Source: Paracoccaceae bacterium (GTDB lineage Bacteria > Pseudomonadota > Alphaproteobacteria > Rhodobacterales > Rhodobacteraceae). From it: a DNA stretch of 57,492 nt. Numbering within the stretch: position 1 is the stretch's first letter; the number at the start of each line of letters is the position of its first letter. The stretch covers positions 1 to 57,492 of the forward strand of contig NYTV01000086.1 of assembly GCA_002683685.1 (NCBI GenBank), given 5' to 3'. A program made the position numbers and the translations under genes. The notes below the pieces were generated by a model, which saw only the letters and a list, made by a program, of their open reading frames with translations, was not told the origin of the DNA and did not search any database. Below, in pieces: positions 1 through 8,966 of this stretch.

Positions 1-597
1 GGATATCGCCAATCAAGCCAGCCTAACCACCTATGCGGAGGGTCTACCCTTTTCTGAGTTCATGCCCGATGCTACAGAAGATCACGCCAAGCAGCTTGAG
101 CTGTTGCAACTGGCTGGAAAATGATTGGATGCCTATTATCGAACCAAAGTCTCTGAGATCCGTATTTTTCAGCCAAAACATGCGGTGAATTACTACCATG
201 ATTTGGGAGAAAAATTCAGTCGGGAGACCTAAAAGTTGCCGCCAAACCTCCTATTTTGCACGGGGTTGAACGGCTATCTGAGCTCGCGGCAAAATATTCC
301 GATCAACCGACTGTATCTGCGGTTCAATATGGCGATTTTCATATGCGAAATCTCATCTTTGATGGCACCTATTCAACCAGAATCAATATATCAAAAAACC
401 AACCAGCGCCCGTGGGCCATGACATCGCTCGACTTTTGTTTGATTATACCGCTATTCTTCGCAGCTCCGAAGATCTTGAGAGCGAGCAAATCATTCCTGC
501 GGATGCCATTGAGGCCTTTTTCGGTGGCTATCGGCTTGTAGCCCCGATGATCCAAGTGTTTAGTTTTTACCCTATGCAAAAATTTTGGGCTCCTTAG
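1..597 (+). pseudogene. Decayed phosphotransferase (APH/choline kinase family), 5' end outside window
   Basis: The open frame from base 2 hits an in-frame TGA at 122-124, continues readably, then must shift by one frame near 220-232. The resumed frame runs to a TAG at 595-597. Around 331-366 it encodes GDFHMRNLIFDG, like the catalytic loop and metal-binding region of aminoglycoside/choline phosphotransferases, followed by GHDIARLLFDY, like the family's motif that fixes the acceptor lobe. Family-like basic residues (PQRRNDRSK) appear past 597 in another frame, so a further shift is likely. At least one nonsense change and one or two frameshifts rule out a functional enzyme unless the sequence has errors. 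The substrate cannot be told. No promoter or start is visible because the 5' end is cut off. Confidence 0.72.
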
Positions 598-801
598 TCA
601 GTGTCCCGCAGCGACGCAATGATCGCTCCAAAACCAAGCAAAAACTCTAGAGCGATTGCCCCCTTTTGCGCGGGTGGCCTTCGCCTAAACTGATGCGCGC
701 GGAATTCTGATCAAGAAATCAGTGCTCAAGCTATTATTTTGTTGATAGAATCGGTGAAAACCACGACAGTGAGACCTTGAAGTTGCTTGGGTTGACCTCA
801 T

Positions 802-2301
802 TTGCATCGTATTTTGAGCATAGGACTATGGGCTGTGGCCTGCTTTTTCGAGAGCAGCAGCACGGCGTTCGCGGATCCCGTCGAGCTGGTTTTGCGCGAT
901 GGTTCTTTTTCAGTTTCTGGCACGCTGACCTCATACGATGGGGAAATCTATCAAATTCAATCCGAGTTTGGGCCATTAACCTTAGCGGCTGAAATGGTGG
1001 TCTGCCGAGGGGCGACCTGCCCCACTTTGAGCTCATCACCCGAAAACGTCACATTCTCCGGTGACGTTTCATTGAATTCCGCGCTGCTCATGCCGCTTAT
1101 TCAATCCTTCGCAGAACATCAGGGCTATTCCTATCAGCTATCTCAAGAGTTGGCGGGCCAAATCACCTTATTTGATCCGAATAGTGGCGAGGCACGCGCG
1201 GTTTTTACGCTGTCTGATCGCAATAGCAGGGACGCGATTTTAGATATTTTAAATGAACAGGCTCATTTTGCTTTGACGCTGCGCGATGCGACGCCAGAAG
1301 AGCAAGCGGCCCTCAAAAAAGATATGTTTGGCGCCTTGGACCATCCGCAAAACTCTCTGGTTGTGGGGTGGCAAGATCTGTATTTATATTCCCAGCCCAG
1401 CAATCCCAACAGGTTCATTACCATGAGCCAATTGGTAGCGATGTTAGGTGAAAAGCCCGGGCTTTGGCCACTTGCCGCAGGCAGGCAGTACCCGGCCATT
1501 CTCATAGGACAAGAGGATCAAACGCTGGCGCTGAAGCAACTCTTAAGGGTTGTTGATAACATCCGTCCGATGCCGCCCAAGGGCGTACACACCCCCGGTC
1601 GTTTAACGGTAAGCATCGATCAGATGACACAAGACACCTTGGTCCAAGTGAGCTTGGGATGCGGTCCACAGGTGATGCCCGCCGAAGTCCAAACCCTCGC
1701 ACATCCTTTGCAAACGCCGATCTACCTGATCGCCGCACCCAAGAAGATGCAAAGCATCTCCCGCGCCTTTTGGGCCTTTTTGCTGACGCCAGAGGCGCAA
1801 GACGCGGTGCAGAGGCTAGGTGTCACCAGCCGCAGCCCCAAAAAGACCGAAATTCATGGGCAATCCGGCCTCTTGATTAATGCAATTTTAAACACGGATA
1901 TGGACATGCGCACCGAGGATTTGCGCCAGGCTGTGCTCAACCTGAATGGCTATGAGCGAATGTCTCTCGCCTTCCGCTTTTTAGAGGGCACGCAGATCAT
2001 GGACGCAGGCTCGCAAGCCAACTTCCAATTCCTCAAGCGATTGTTTGTGGTGGGATATTTTGAAGGTCGCAAGGTCTTGTTTGTTGGGTTCAGCGACAGC
2101 CAAGGAAGCGCGGATGGCAATGTGCAAATTTCTCTCGACCGCGCCCGCGCTGTGCGCGCCACCATCGCCACATTGCTGGATGATGCCCAGCTCAGTAATG
2201 GGTTTGAGGTTCTCGGATTAGGAGAGGGCTTGCCACTGGCCTGCAATGATACCGCCTGGGGTCAAAATCAAAACCGCCGGGTTGAGATTTGGGTCAAATG
2301 A
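802..2301 (+). CDS. Periplasmic substrate-binding-like domain fused to OmpA domain
   Basis: A 499-residue exported protein. Residues 1-24 form a signal peptide ending AFA-DP. The middle (about 95-350) resembles the type 2 periplasmic binding fold of phosphate-binding-like proteins, with a late segment on the pattern P-x-Y-L-I-A-A, AFWAFLLTPEAQDAVQRLG. The last 110 residues are an OmpA/MotB peptidoglycan-binding domain, with VGFSDSQGSADGNVQISLDRARAV and the closing NQNRRVEIWVK. The protein is probably periplasmic and tied to peptidoglycan; its ligand is unknown. The start is a TTG at 802, the first in-frame start after a stop at 793-795, with no clear ribosome site, so a later TTG (814) is possible. 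It is convergent with dnaJ. The binding domain has few sharp motifs, so that half is less certain than the OmpA half. Confidence 0.72.
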   Translation: MHRILSIGLWAVACFFESSSTAFADPVELVLRDGSFSVSGTLTSYDGEIYQIQSEFGPLTLAAEMVVCRGATCPTLSSSPENVTFSGDVSLNSALLMPLIQSFAEHQGYSYQLSQELAGQITLFDPNSGEARAVFTLSDRNSRDAILDILNEQAHFALTLRDATPEEQAALKKDMFGALDHPQNSLVVGWQDLYLYSQPSNPNRFITMSQLVAMLGEKPGLWPLAAGRQYPAILIGQEDQTLALKQLLRVVDNIRPMPPKGVHTPGRLTVSIDQMTQDTLVQVSLGCGPQVMPAEVQTLAHPLQTPIYLIAAPKKMQSISRAFWAFLLTPEAQDAVQRLGVTSRSPKKTEIHGQSGLLINAILNTDMDMRTEDLRQAVLNLNGYERMSLAFRFLEGTQIMDAGSQANFQFLKRLFVVGYFEGRKVLFVGFSDSQGSADGNVQISLDRARAVRATIATLLDDAQLSNGFEVLGLGEGLPLACNDTAWGQNQNRRVEIWVK

Positions 2302-2336
2302 AAGCCCAGCGCTGATCTTATCAAACGCTAGGCTTT
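2301..2336. terminator. Hairpin between convergent OmpA-fusion gene and dnaJ
   Basis: AAAGCC-c-AGCG at 2301-2311 pairs with CGCT-a-GGCTTT at 2326-2336 around a 14-base loop, leaving one C/A mismatch. It directly follows the stop codon at 2299-2301 and precedes the dnaJ stop. The position suits a bidirectional terminator, but the T run is short. Confidence 0.5.
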
Positions 2337-2341
2337 GCACT

Positions 2342-3484
2342 TTAGTCTTGACTTTTAACCCCATCCCAAAACCGTTTTACCTTTTTGAAAAACCCTTGGC
2401 TCTCGGGGCTGTTGTCAGTTGAGAGCGCTTCAAACTCTTTCAGAATTTCTTTTTGCCGCGCTGTCAAATTTACCGGCGTTTCTACCTGTAGCTCAATGAA
2501 CATATCGCCCACGCCACCGCCACGCACAAAGGGCATGCCCTTCGAACGCAACCGCATTTGCCGGCCAGATTGGCTGCCACTTGGGATCTTAACCCGGCTG
2601 CGGCCCCCGTCGATATTGGGCACTTCGATATCGCCGCCCAATGCAGCGGAGGTCATCGACACGGGCACATTGCAAAACAGATTGTTGCCCTCGCGCTCAA
2701 AAATCTGGTGATCTGCCACCTCAATGAAAATATAGAGATCGCCTTGAGGTCCACCGCGTGCACCCGCCTCGCCTTCGCCCGAAAGGCGAATGCGCGTGCC
2801 AGTTTCGACACCCGCCGGGATATTGACGGACAGCGCCCGGTCTTTTTCAACCCGCCCAGCGCCGTGGCAGCTCGAACATGGGTTTTTGATCACCTGCCCT
2901 GCGCCAGAACAGCTGGGGCAGGTGCGCTCAACGGTGAAAAATCCTTGCTGTGCGCGCACTTTACCCATGCCCGAGCAGGTACCGCAGGTCGCCGGTTCGC
3001 TACCAGAGGCCGCGCCTGTTCCCGAGCAATTTGCACAGACCACAGCCGTTGGCACATTGATGGTTTTTTGTAAACCGCCGAACGCCTCTTCGAGGGTAAC
3101 GCGCATGTTATAGCGCAAGTCCGCACCGCGCGCCGCACGTTGCCGGCCACCGCCACCACGTCCACCCATGAAATCGCCAAAAAGATCGTCGAAGACATCG
3201 GAAAAGGCACTAGAGAAATCTCCTTGCCCGCCAGGCCGGCCACCGCCACCCATGCCGCCTTCAAACGCGGCATGACCGTAACGATCGTAGGCGGCCTTTT
3301 TATTGCTGTCTTTGAGAACTTCATAAGCCTCATTCGCCTCTTTGAAGAGACCCTCAGAGGCTGGATTATCTGCGTTGCGATCTGGATGAAGCTCCTTCGC
3401 CTTGCGACGATAGGCTTTTTTAATTTCCTCCGCCGTGGCCCCTTTCGAGACCCCGAGCGTTTCGTAGTAATCGCGTTTTGACAT
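2342..3484 (-). CDS. dnaJ: Chaperone protein DnaJ (Hsp40)
   Basis: Co-chaperone that stimulates DnaK ATP hydrolysis and delivers unfolded clients. The 380 residues show the full type I layout: a J domain (1-70) with the HPD motif in ELHPDRN, a Gly/Phe-rich linker (about 75-115), four CxxCxGxG zinc-binding repeats (about 150-215: [32 protein letters not shown]), and a C-terminal substrate-binding region. Length and motifs are normal. It lies 75 bases downstream of dnaK on the same strand, with a hairpin between, so it is probably expressed from the dnaK promoter at reduced level. Confidence 0.97.
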   Translation of the reverse strand: MSKRDYYETLGVSKGATAEEIKKAYRRKAKELHPDRNADNPASEGLFKEANEAYEVLKDSNKKAAYDRYGHAAFEGGMGGGGRPGGQGDFSSAFSDVFDDLFGDFMGGRGGGGRQRAARGADLRYNMRVTLEEAFGGLQKTINVPTAVVCANCSGTGAASGSEPATCGTCSGMGKVRAQQGFFTVERTCPSCSGAGQVIKNPCSSCHGAGRVEKDRALSVNIPAGVETGTRIRLSGEGEAGARGGPQGDLYIFIEVADHQIFEREGNNLFCNVPVSMTSAALGGDIEVPNIDGGRSRVKIPSGSQSGRQMRLRSKGMPFVRGGGVGDMFIELQVETPVNLTARQKEILKEFEALSTDNSPESQGFFKKVKRFWDGVKSQD

Positions 3485-3504
3485 CTAAACTATCCCCTCT
3501 GGAA

Positions 3505-3540
3505 CGGAAAAACCGGCCGGCAAAATCGCTGGCCGGTTTA
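3505..3540 (-). terminator. dnaK-dnaJ intergenic hairpin (partial terminator)
   Basis: AAACCGGCC (3510-3518) and GGCCGGTTT (3531-3539) make a perfect 9-bp stem with a 12-base loop. Read on the minus strand the second arm runs into TTTTTCC, the form of an intrinsic terminator. It sits between dnaK and dnaJ, which share a strand, so it probably reduces dnaJ relative to dnaK or stabilises the processed dnaK transcript; that role is inferred. Confidence 0.7.
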
Positions 3541-3559
3541 GACTGATCCTTACTTGGCG

Positions 3560-5467
3560 TTAGGTGCGTTTGTCGCCGTCCAGATCTTCGAAATCTGCAT
3601 CCAAGATGTCATCATCCGCAACAGGACCATCGTCAACATCGCCATTGGCTTCGGCTTCTTGGCTGGCTTTATAAATCGCTTCCCCAAGCTTCATCGCCGC
3701 CTCGGTTACGTTTTGGATGCCAGCTTTGATTTTACCCGCATCTTCTGATTCCAGATCATCGCGCAATGCCGCCATGGCCAATTCAATCGCTTCGATTGTC
3801 GTTGGGTCGACCTTGTCATTGTGCTCTTCCATCGCTTTTTCAGTGGAATGAATCAGGCTTTCCGCCTGGTTCTTAGCTTCCACGAGCTCGCGGCGGTCTT
3901 TATCTGCATCCGCATTGGCTTCCGCATCTTTCACCATGGCTTCGATATCTGCATCTGACAGACCCCCCGAAGCTTGGATGGTGATTTTTTGCTCTTTGCC
4001 AGTGCCCTTATCCGTCGCGCCAACCGATACGATCCCATTGGCATCAATGTCGAATGTCACCTCAATTTGCGGCATACCGCGCGGCGCGGGCGGAATGCTT
4101 TCCAGATTGAACTGACCAAGGATCTTATTGTCAGCTGCCATTTCCCGCTCACCCTGGAACACACGAATGGTCACCGCGTTTTGATTGTCTTCTGCGGTGG
4201 AGAACACTTGTGATTTCTTGGTTGGGATCGTGGTGTTGCGGTCGATCAAGCGTGTGAACACACCGCCCAAAGTTTCGATACCCAAGGACAAAGGTGTGAC
4301 GTCGAGCAAAACAACGTCTTTCACATCCCCTTGCAAAACACCGGCTTGAATGGCCGCGCCCATGGCAACAACTTCATCAGGGTTCACGCCTTTGTTTGGC
4401 TCTTTGCCAAAGAATTTGGTCACTTCCTCAATCACTTTTGGCATGCGGGTCATCCCACCAACCAAAACGATTTCGTCGATATCGCTCGTAGACAGGCCGG
4501 CGTCTTTCAACGCAGCTTGACAGGGCTTCAAAGACGCTTTGATGAGATCCCCCACCAAGCTTTCCAATTTGGCCCGTGTAAGTTTTACGACCAGGTGCAA
4601 AGGTTGGCCAGATGCTCCATCCATTGAGATGAATGGCTGGTTAATTTCTGTTTGGCTGGACGAAGACAATTCAATTTTCGCTTTTTCCGCCGCTTCTTTT
4701 AAGCGCTGCAAAGCCATTTTGTCTCTGGTCAGATCAACGCCATTTTCCTTTTGGAATTCTTCCGCAAGGTAGTTGACGATACGCATGTCAAAGTCTTCAC
4801 CGCCAAGGAACGTATCTCCATTGGTGGATTTGACTTCAAAAAGGCCGTCGTCAATTTCCAAGATGGTGACATCGAATGTCCCACCGCCAAGGTCATAGAC
4901 GGCAATGATTTGCGATTCTTTTTTGTCCAAACCATAGGCCAGGGCTGCAGCCGTTGGCTCGTTGATAATCCGCAGAACTTCAAGGCCGGCAATCTTGCCC
5001 GCATCTTTCGTCGCTTGACGCTGCGCATCATTAAAATAGGCCGGTACGGTGATGACAGCTTGTGAAACATCTTCGCCAAGATAGCTCTCGGCTGTTTCTT
5101 TCATTTTTTGCAAAATGAATGCAGAAATTTGCGATGGAGAGAATTGCTCCCCCTGCGCTTCAACCCAAGCGTCCCCATTACTACCGCTGAAGACCTTGAA
5201 AGGAAGGTTTTTCATATCTTTTTTCAGGTGGGCGTCATCATACCGGCGGCCAACCAAGCGCTTTACGCCAAAGACCGTATTTTCTGGGTTGGTAACAGCC
5301 TGGCGTTTTGCAGGTTGGCCCGCAAGACGCTCATTTTCGGTAAAGGCAACGATCGACGGCGTGGTCCGTGCACCCTCTGCATTTTCAATTACCCGCGGTT
5401 GCGATCCGTCCATGATCGACACGCAGCTGTTTGTTGTTCCAAGGTCAATTCCAATGACTTTAGCCAT
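3560..5467 (-). CDS. dnaK: Chaperone protein DnaK (Hsp70)
   Basis: Hsp70 chaperone, 635 residues, the usual length. The actin-like ATPase domain opens with [14 protein letters not shown] and contains [31 protein letters not shown] and [11 protein letters not shown]; the linker [17 protein letters not shown] (about 390-405) leads into the substrate-binding domain and the helical lid, ending in an acidic tail. It acts in the cytoplasm with DnaJ and with GrpE, which is encoded 45 kb away at 49914. The ATG at 5467 begins MAKVIGID as in homologues. A heat-shock-type promoter candidate lies about 105 bases upstream. Divergent from alkB. Confidence 0.98.
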   Translation of the reverse strand: MAKVIGIDLGTTNSCVSIMDGSQPRVIENAEGARTTPSIVAFTENERLAGQPAKRQAVTNPENTVFGVKRLVGRRYDDAHLKKDMKNLPFKVFSGSNGDAWVEAQGEQFSPSQISAFILQKMKETAESYLGEDVSQAVITVPAYFNDAQRQATKDAGKIAGLEVLRIINEPTAAALAYGLDKKESQIIAVYDLGGGTFDVTILEIDDGLFEVKSTNGDTFLGGEDFDMRIVNYLAEEFQKENGVDLTRDKMALQRLKEAAEKAKIELSSSSQTEINQPFISMDGASGQPLHLVVKLTRAKLESLVGDLIKASLKPCQAALKDAGLSTSDIDEIVLVGGMTRMPKVIEEVTKFFGKEPNKGVNPDEVVAMGAAIQAGVLQGDVKDVVLLDVTPLSLGIETLGGVFTRLIDRNTTIPTKKSQVFSTAEDNQNAVTIRVFQGEREMAADNKILGQFNLESIPPAPRGMPQIEVTFDIDANGIVSVGATDKGTGKEQKITIQASGGLSDADIEAMVKDAEANADADKDRRELVEAKNQAESLIHSTEKAMEEHNDKVDPTTIEAIELAMAALRDDLESEDAGKIKAGIQNVTEAAMKLGEAIYKASQEAEANGDVDDGPVADDDILDADFEDLDGDKRT

Positions 5468-5572
5468 TTCTTAGCATCCCTTCGCTCTGGCGATACCGGG
5501 GCTTTCGGCCCGCAGTGCGGCGCCTGTGCCCCAATTAATTCAGCAGTTCATCTAAACTACCAGCTCATCGCG

Positions 5573-5604
5573 CTATATAGGTGTGTCAAACACCCCCTGC
5601 AACC
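5573..5604 (-). promoter_or_regulatory. Candidate sigma-32 (RpoH) promoter of dnaK
   Basis: On the minus strand GTTG (5600-5603) is followed after 18 bases by CCTATATAG (5573-5581). The alphaproteobacterial RpoH pattern is roughly CTTG, 17-18 bases, CyTATnT, so the -10 fits well and the -35 is one base off. It lies about 105 bases before the dnaK start. Found by eye only. Confidence 0.4.
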
Positions 5605-5622
5605 ATCTGGAGGCAATGAAAT

Positions 5623-6261
5623 TTGGATTTCATAAAGTTAAATAGGCAAACCACGCCAAGCCACGCCCTAACTGTAGGGGGAATATCTGTTTTTAAAGAA
5701 TTTTTGCCCTTAAGCGATCAATTACGACTGGTCGAGGGGCTGCGAGAGGTGGCCGCTCAAGCACCGGTTTTTTCGCCAAAAACGAAATTTGGGAAACCGA
5801 TGTCTGTACAACTAACGGCGGCTGGTGACTTTGGCTGGTTTTCAGATCAGCGCGGATATAGATATGTAGAGCACCACCCGTCTGGCGTGAATTGGCCGGC
5901 AATTCCAGACTCGATCATGGCCATTTGGCGGGCAGTCGCAGGAGCGGCTCCAGACCCAGAATGCTGCTTGATCAATTTCTATGGCAAAGGCGCGCGCATG
6001 GGGCTGCATCAAGATCGGGATGAGGCTAATTTTGATTGGCCCGTTGTGTCCATATCTTTAGGGGATGATGCCCTGTTTCGCGTGGGCGGCAGCGAGCGCG
6101 GCGGCAAAACAGAATCAATTTGGCTACAGTCTGGCGATGTTGCGGTGATGGGCGGTCCAGCAAGGCTCAATTATCACGGCATTGACCGGATCAAATTCGG
6201 CAGCTCATCTCTTCTAAAAGAAGGGGGTAGGCTCAATATCACGCTGCGCGTGGTGCGTTGA
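5623..6261 (+). CDS. alkB: DNA oxidative demethylase AlkB (2-oxoglutarate/Fe(II) dioxygenase)
   Basis: Repairs N1-methyladenine and N3-methylcytosine by oxidising the methyl group with 2-oxoglutarate, Fe(II) and O2. The 212-residue protein has the AlkB core: LINFYGKGARMGLHQDRDE (about 118-136) with the HxD iron ligands, then SISLGDDALFRVGG, a distal His in RLNYHGIDRI, and the 2-oxoglutarate-binding Arg in the closing RLNITLRVVR. A TTG start at 5623 is chosen because GGAGG at 5609-5613 lies 9 bases upstream; the ATG at 5617 opens only a 9-codon frame. Divergent from dnaK, convergent with the permease at 6267. Confidence 0.93.
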   Translation: MDFIKLNRQTTPSHALTVGGISVFKEFLPLSDQLRLVEGLREVAAQAPVFSPKTKFGKPMSVQLTAAGDFGWFSDQRGYRYVEHHPSGVNWPAIPDSIMAIWRAVAGAAPDPECCLINFYGKGARMGLHQDRDEANFDWPVVSISLGDDALFRVGGSERGGKTESIWLQSGDVAVMGGPARLNYHGIDRIKFGSSSLLKEGGRLNITLRVVR

Positions 6262-6266
6262 CGTCC

Positions 6267-7094
6267 TTATCGAATCGATCCCCAGCTGATAGAGGCACGT
6301 TTTCGGGTGAAAAACTCGCCCATAAGACCCAGGACCACAGCAACCAAGGCCACCTTCAATGGATAGGACAAATTGGAGTGCATCGGTGAATAATTAATGA
6401 GCATCATACCGCGCGCTTGGTCCACGCAGTGGAACAAAGGGTTCCAATCGAACATGGCCAACATGAAAGATGGTAATGTATTGGCAACGAACATTTTCCC
6501 TGATGCAAGCGTATTCACCCGGCGATAGACCATCAAAAGAATATTAACGAGTGGCAGATGCCAAGGTGTTAAAGCCAAAAACACCATGCCAATGGCCACG
6601 CCAGTAAACCAGCTGAGCAAAAACACACCGGCCAAGCCAATTGGGTTAAAAATACACACTGGGTTGAAAGCAAGATGGTAAATCAGAAGGATTGTTCCGA
6701 TGGTAATGTTTTGTTGACATAGGCTTTGCAGCGCTGCCGAACATACGGCAATCATCGTATTCATCGGCGCATGCTGCATCATGCCAGAGGTCGGCCCTTC
6801 CGCCTTGGACACAGATTGCACAGCTGTATTATGTGTTATGAACATGGCGATGCCTGAGATAATATAGAGCATATAATCGCCGTTGATTGGCGACGTTCTG
6901 ACCCCCATCAGCTGAAACATAAAATAGAGGGCCATAACAAACACAACCGTCTGAGCCATCGACCCAATCAATCCGAGCACAGCGTTCCGGCCACTGGATT
7001 TGCGCATGCTGCGCACCGTGCCAAAATAGACCTGCTCGAGAAAAGCAAGGGTTCCGGATGTACCGGAGCGTGTATGGCGAGGTTTAGCAAACAT
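6267..7094 (-). CDS. ABC-2 type permease, polysaccharide export (KpsM-like)
   Basis: A 275-residue membrane protein with about six hydrophobic spans, a short basic N-terminus and a C-terminal region (FDWNPLFHCVDQARG) typical of ABC-2 permeases for capsule or O-polysaccharide export. Such permeases act with a separate ATPase (KpsT/Wzt type), but none is encoded next to it: alkB ends 5 bases beyond its stop and cysQ diverges upstream. Its partner is therefore elsewhere or lost. No convincing ribosome site precedes the ATG at 7094. Together with cysQ and the ruined galU it suggests a reduced surface-polysaccharide locus. Confidence 0.8.
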   Translation of the reverse strand: MFAKPRHTRSGTSGTLAFLEQVYFGTVRSMRKSSGRNAVLGLIGSMAQTVVFVMALYFMFQLMGVRTSPINGDYMLYIISGIAMFITHNTAVQSVSKAEGPTSGMMQHAPMNTMIAVCSAALQSLCQQNITIGTILLIYHLAFNPVCIFNPIGLAGVFLLSWFTGVAIGMVFLALTPWHLPLVNILLMVYRRVNTLASGKMFVANTLPSFMLAMFDWNPLFHCVDQARGMMLINYSPMHSNLSYPLKVALVAVVLGLMGEFFTRKRASISWGSIR

Positions 7095-7206
7095 TTGTAG
7101 TTTTTCAAAAATATAAAAAGAAGTCGAATTGCAACTTTGACGAATGCGCCCTAAGTTACAAGAAAATATGAATTAATTTAACACGCCGACAAGGAACGTT
7201 TAAGTT

Positions 7207-8004
7207 TTGGATTTTACCGCTTTACAACAGGTCATGCGCAGGTTCGCTCTTGAAGCAGGCTGCGCGATCATGGAGATTTATAACGGCCCTGATTTTGAGG
7301 TCAAAACCAAATCAGATTCCAGCCCGGTGACCGCCGCCGACGAAGCTGCGGATGCGATAATTTCCGACGGGTTGCAGGCCGCCTTTCCAGATGTCACCCT
7401 CATCACAGAAGAACAAGCGGACAGCCATTTTTTAAAAGGTACGGAGTTTTTCATCGTCGATCCTCTGGATGGCACAAAGGAGTTTGTCCATCGCCGCGGA
7501 GATTTTACAGTAAATATTGCCTATGTGGTCAACGGCATCCCCATTCGGGGCGTCGTCTACGCCCCTGCAAAACACCGGTTGTTTTATACAGATGCCCAAG
7601 GGCAATCACTGGAGGAAACTGGCCCATTCGACTTGGAAAAAATCGGCACCTGCCAAAATATCTCCATAGCCGTTCCAAATCCTGATGGTTTGCGCGTTGT
7701 TGCATCGAAATCACACAGAGACCCAACAACAGATGCATATATCGCAAAATATCCGGTCTCCGATTTAAAAAGCGCGGGTTCGTCACTCAAGTTTTGCCTA
7801 ATCGCAACTGGCGAAGCTGATCTTTACCCACGCGCAGGCCGCACCATGGAATGGGACACAGCAGCCGGGCATGCCGTTTTGAACGGGGCCGGCGGTGGCG
7901 TTGTGCGGTTTGATGACCTGACGCCTTTGACCTACGGCAAGCCTGGCTATGAAAACCCATATTTTATTGCCTTTGCCAAGGGGGTAACCTTACAAAAACC
8001 ATGA
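7207..8004 (+). CDS. cysQ: 3'(2'),5'-bisphosphate nucleotidase CysQ
   Basis: Inositol-monophosphatase-fold enzyme that converts 3'-phosphoadenosine 5'-phosphate (PAP) to AMP, removing a by-product of sulfate assimilation and of sulfotransferases. The 265 residues carry the metal-binding sites SPVTAADEAAD, ITEEQ, VDPLDGTKEF and the C-terminal WDTAAGHAVL. The start is TTG at 7207, with AAGGA 11 bases upstream; the frame begins MDFTALQQVM. It is divergent from the export permease, and in related bacteria cysQ often sits beside surface-polysaccharide genes, which agrees with the debris downstream. Confidence 0.93.
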   Translation: MDFTALQQVMRRFALEAGCAIMEIYNGPDFEVKTKSDSSPVTAADEAADAIISDGLQAAFPDVTLITEEQADSHFLKGTEFFIVDPLDGTKEFVHRRGDFTVNIAYVVNGIPIRGVVYAPAKHRLFYTDAQGQSLEETGPFDLEKIGTCQNISIAVPNPDGLRVVASKSHRDPTTDAYIAKYPVSDLKSAGSSLKFCLIATGEADLYPRAGRTMEWDTAAGHAVLNGAGGGVVRFDDLTPLTYGKPGYENPYFIAFAKGVTLQKP

Positions 8005-8191
8005 GCTCAAAACAAAGGCCGCATGTGCAGAAGTCATGCGATTTAAAGGATAAAAATTTACACAACCCTAAGGGATTGACCCTACGGAAAGCAAGACAAT
8101 TTAGAAACGTGTATATTTAGTTTTCTTAGATAATTTTAATCTTTCGCCAAAATTTTGGGCGGCTCGACCATACTAGAAAAATATTTAAAAA

Positions 8192-8966
8192 ATGAAACAT
8201 AAAGTTACCACAGCTATTTTCCCAGTCGCCGGCCAAGGCACGCGGTTTTTGCCTGCGACAAAATCCATACCAAAAGAAATTATGTGGTTAGTGGATCAAA
8301 AACTCGTGCAATATGCGATTGATGAAGCGAGAGCGACCGGGATCAAAGAATTCATCTTTGTGACCTCACGCGGCAAAGGTACTTTAGAAGATTGTTTTGA
8401 TGAAGCCCCAAAGCTCGAGCGATCCCTATGCAAGAAAGGCAAAGCAGAGCTGTTGTCAGTGCTGAAATCTACCAATATGGAAAGCAACGCAATCGCCTAT
8501 ATTCGCCAGCATCAGGCCATGGGTCTGGGCCATGCGGTTTGATGTGCTCGGCGATTGATTGGCGACGAGCCTTTTGCTGTTTTATTGCCCGATGATGTCA
8601 TCTCGGCACAAAAATCCTGTTTGCAACAAATGGTCGCGGCCATGCGGGTCTCCAGCAAAGATGCATCCTCTTACGGAATGCTCGATATCGAAAAAGAACA
8701 AGGCCCCGCTCGTATCTGTCAGGGGCATGGTCGAAAAGCCTCCCTTGGGGCACGAGCCCTCAAACTTTGCAGTCATCGGCCGCTATATCTTACTGCCATC
8801 CGTCATGCGAAATCTGACCAAGATCAAACGCGGTGCCGGGGATGAAATTTAACTCACGGATGCAACGGCACCCTCAGAAACCTATGATACGCAATTCGAG
8901 GCTTTGGCCCGCGAAGCCTATGCTGCGGATTATTCCAATTTTGGTTTTAAGCCATTAGAGATTTAG
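8192..8966 (+). pseudogene. galU: Broken UTP-glucose-1-phosphate uridylyltransferase, with a foreign-looking 3' tail
   Basis: The first 116 codons encode a good GalU N-terminus: FPVAGQGTRFLPATKSIPKEI, then QAMGLGHAV. There a TGA (8540-8542) replaces the usual Trp codon, and the frame continues CARRLIGDEPFAVLLPDD. A frameshift near 8700-8720 moves the reading to VSVRGMVEKPPLG and IGRYILLPSVM, then GDEI is followed by TAA where homologues have Gln before LTDA. The expected C-terminus (FDCG and beyond) is missing; instead the frame ends in about 30 residues (FEALAREAYAADYSNFGF) like a sulfotransferase tail. Two nonsense changes, a frameshift and a deletion make this a clear pseudogene. It overlaps the ptsN stop by a few bases. 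Confidence 0.85.

Noticed and set aside
2558..3073. 171-codon open frame on the plus strand
   Set aside because: Antisense to the dnaJ zinc-finger and C-terminal regions; composition is that of a shadow frame.
5108..5635. 175-codon open frame on the plus strand
   Set aside because: Antisense to the dnaK start and its promoter region; no motifs.
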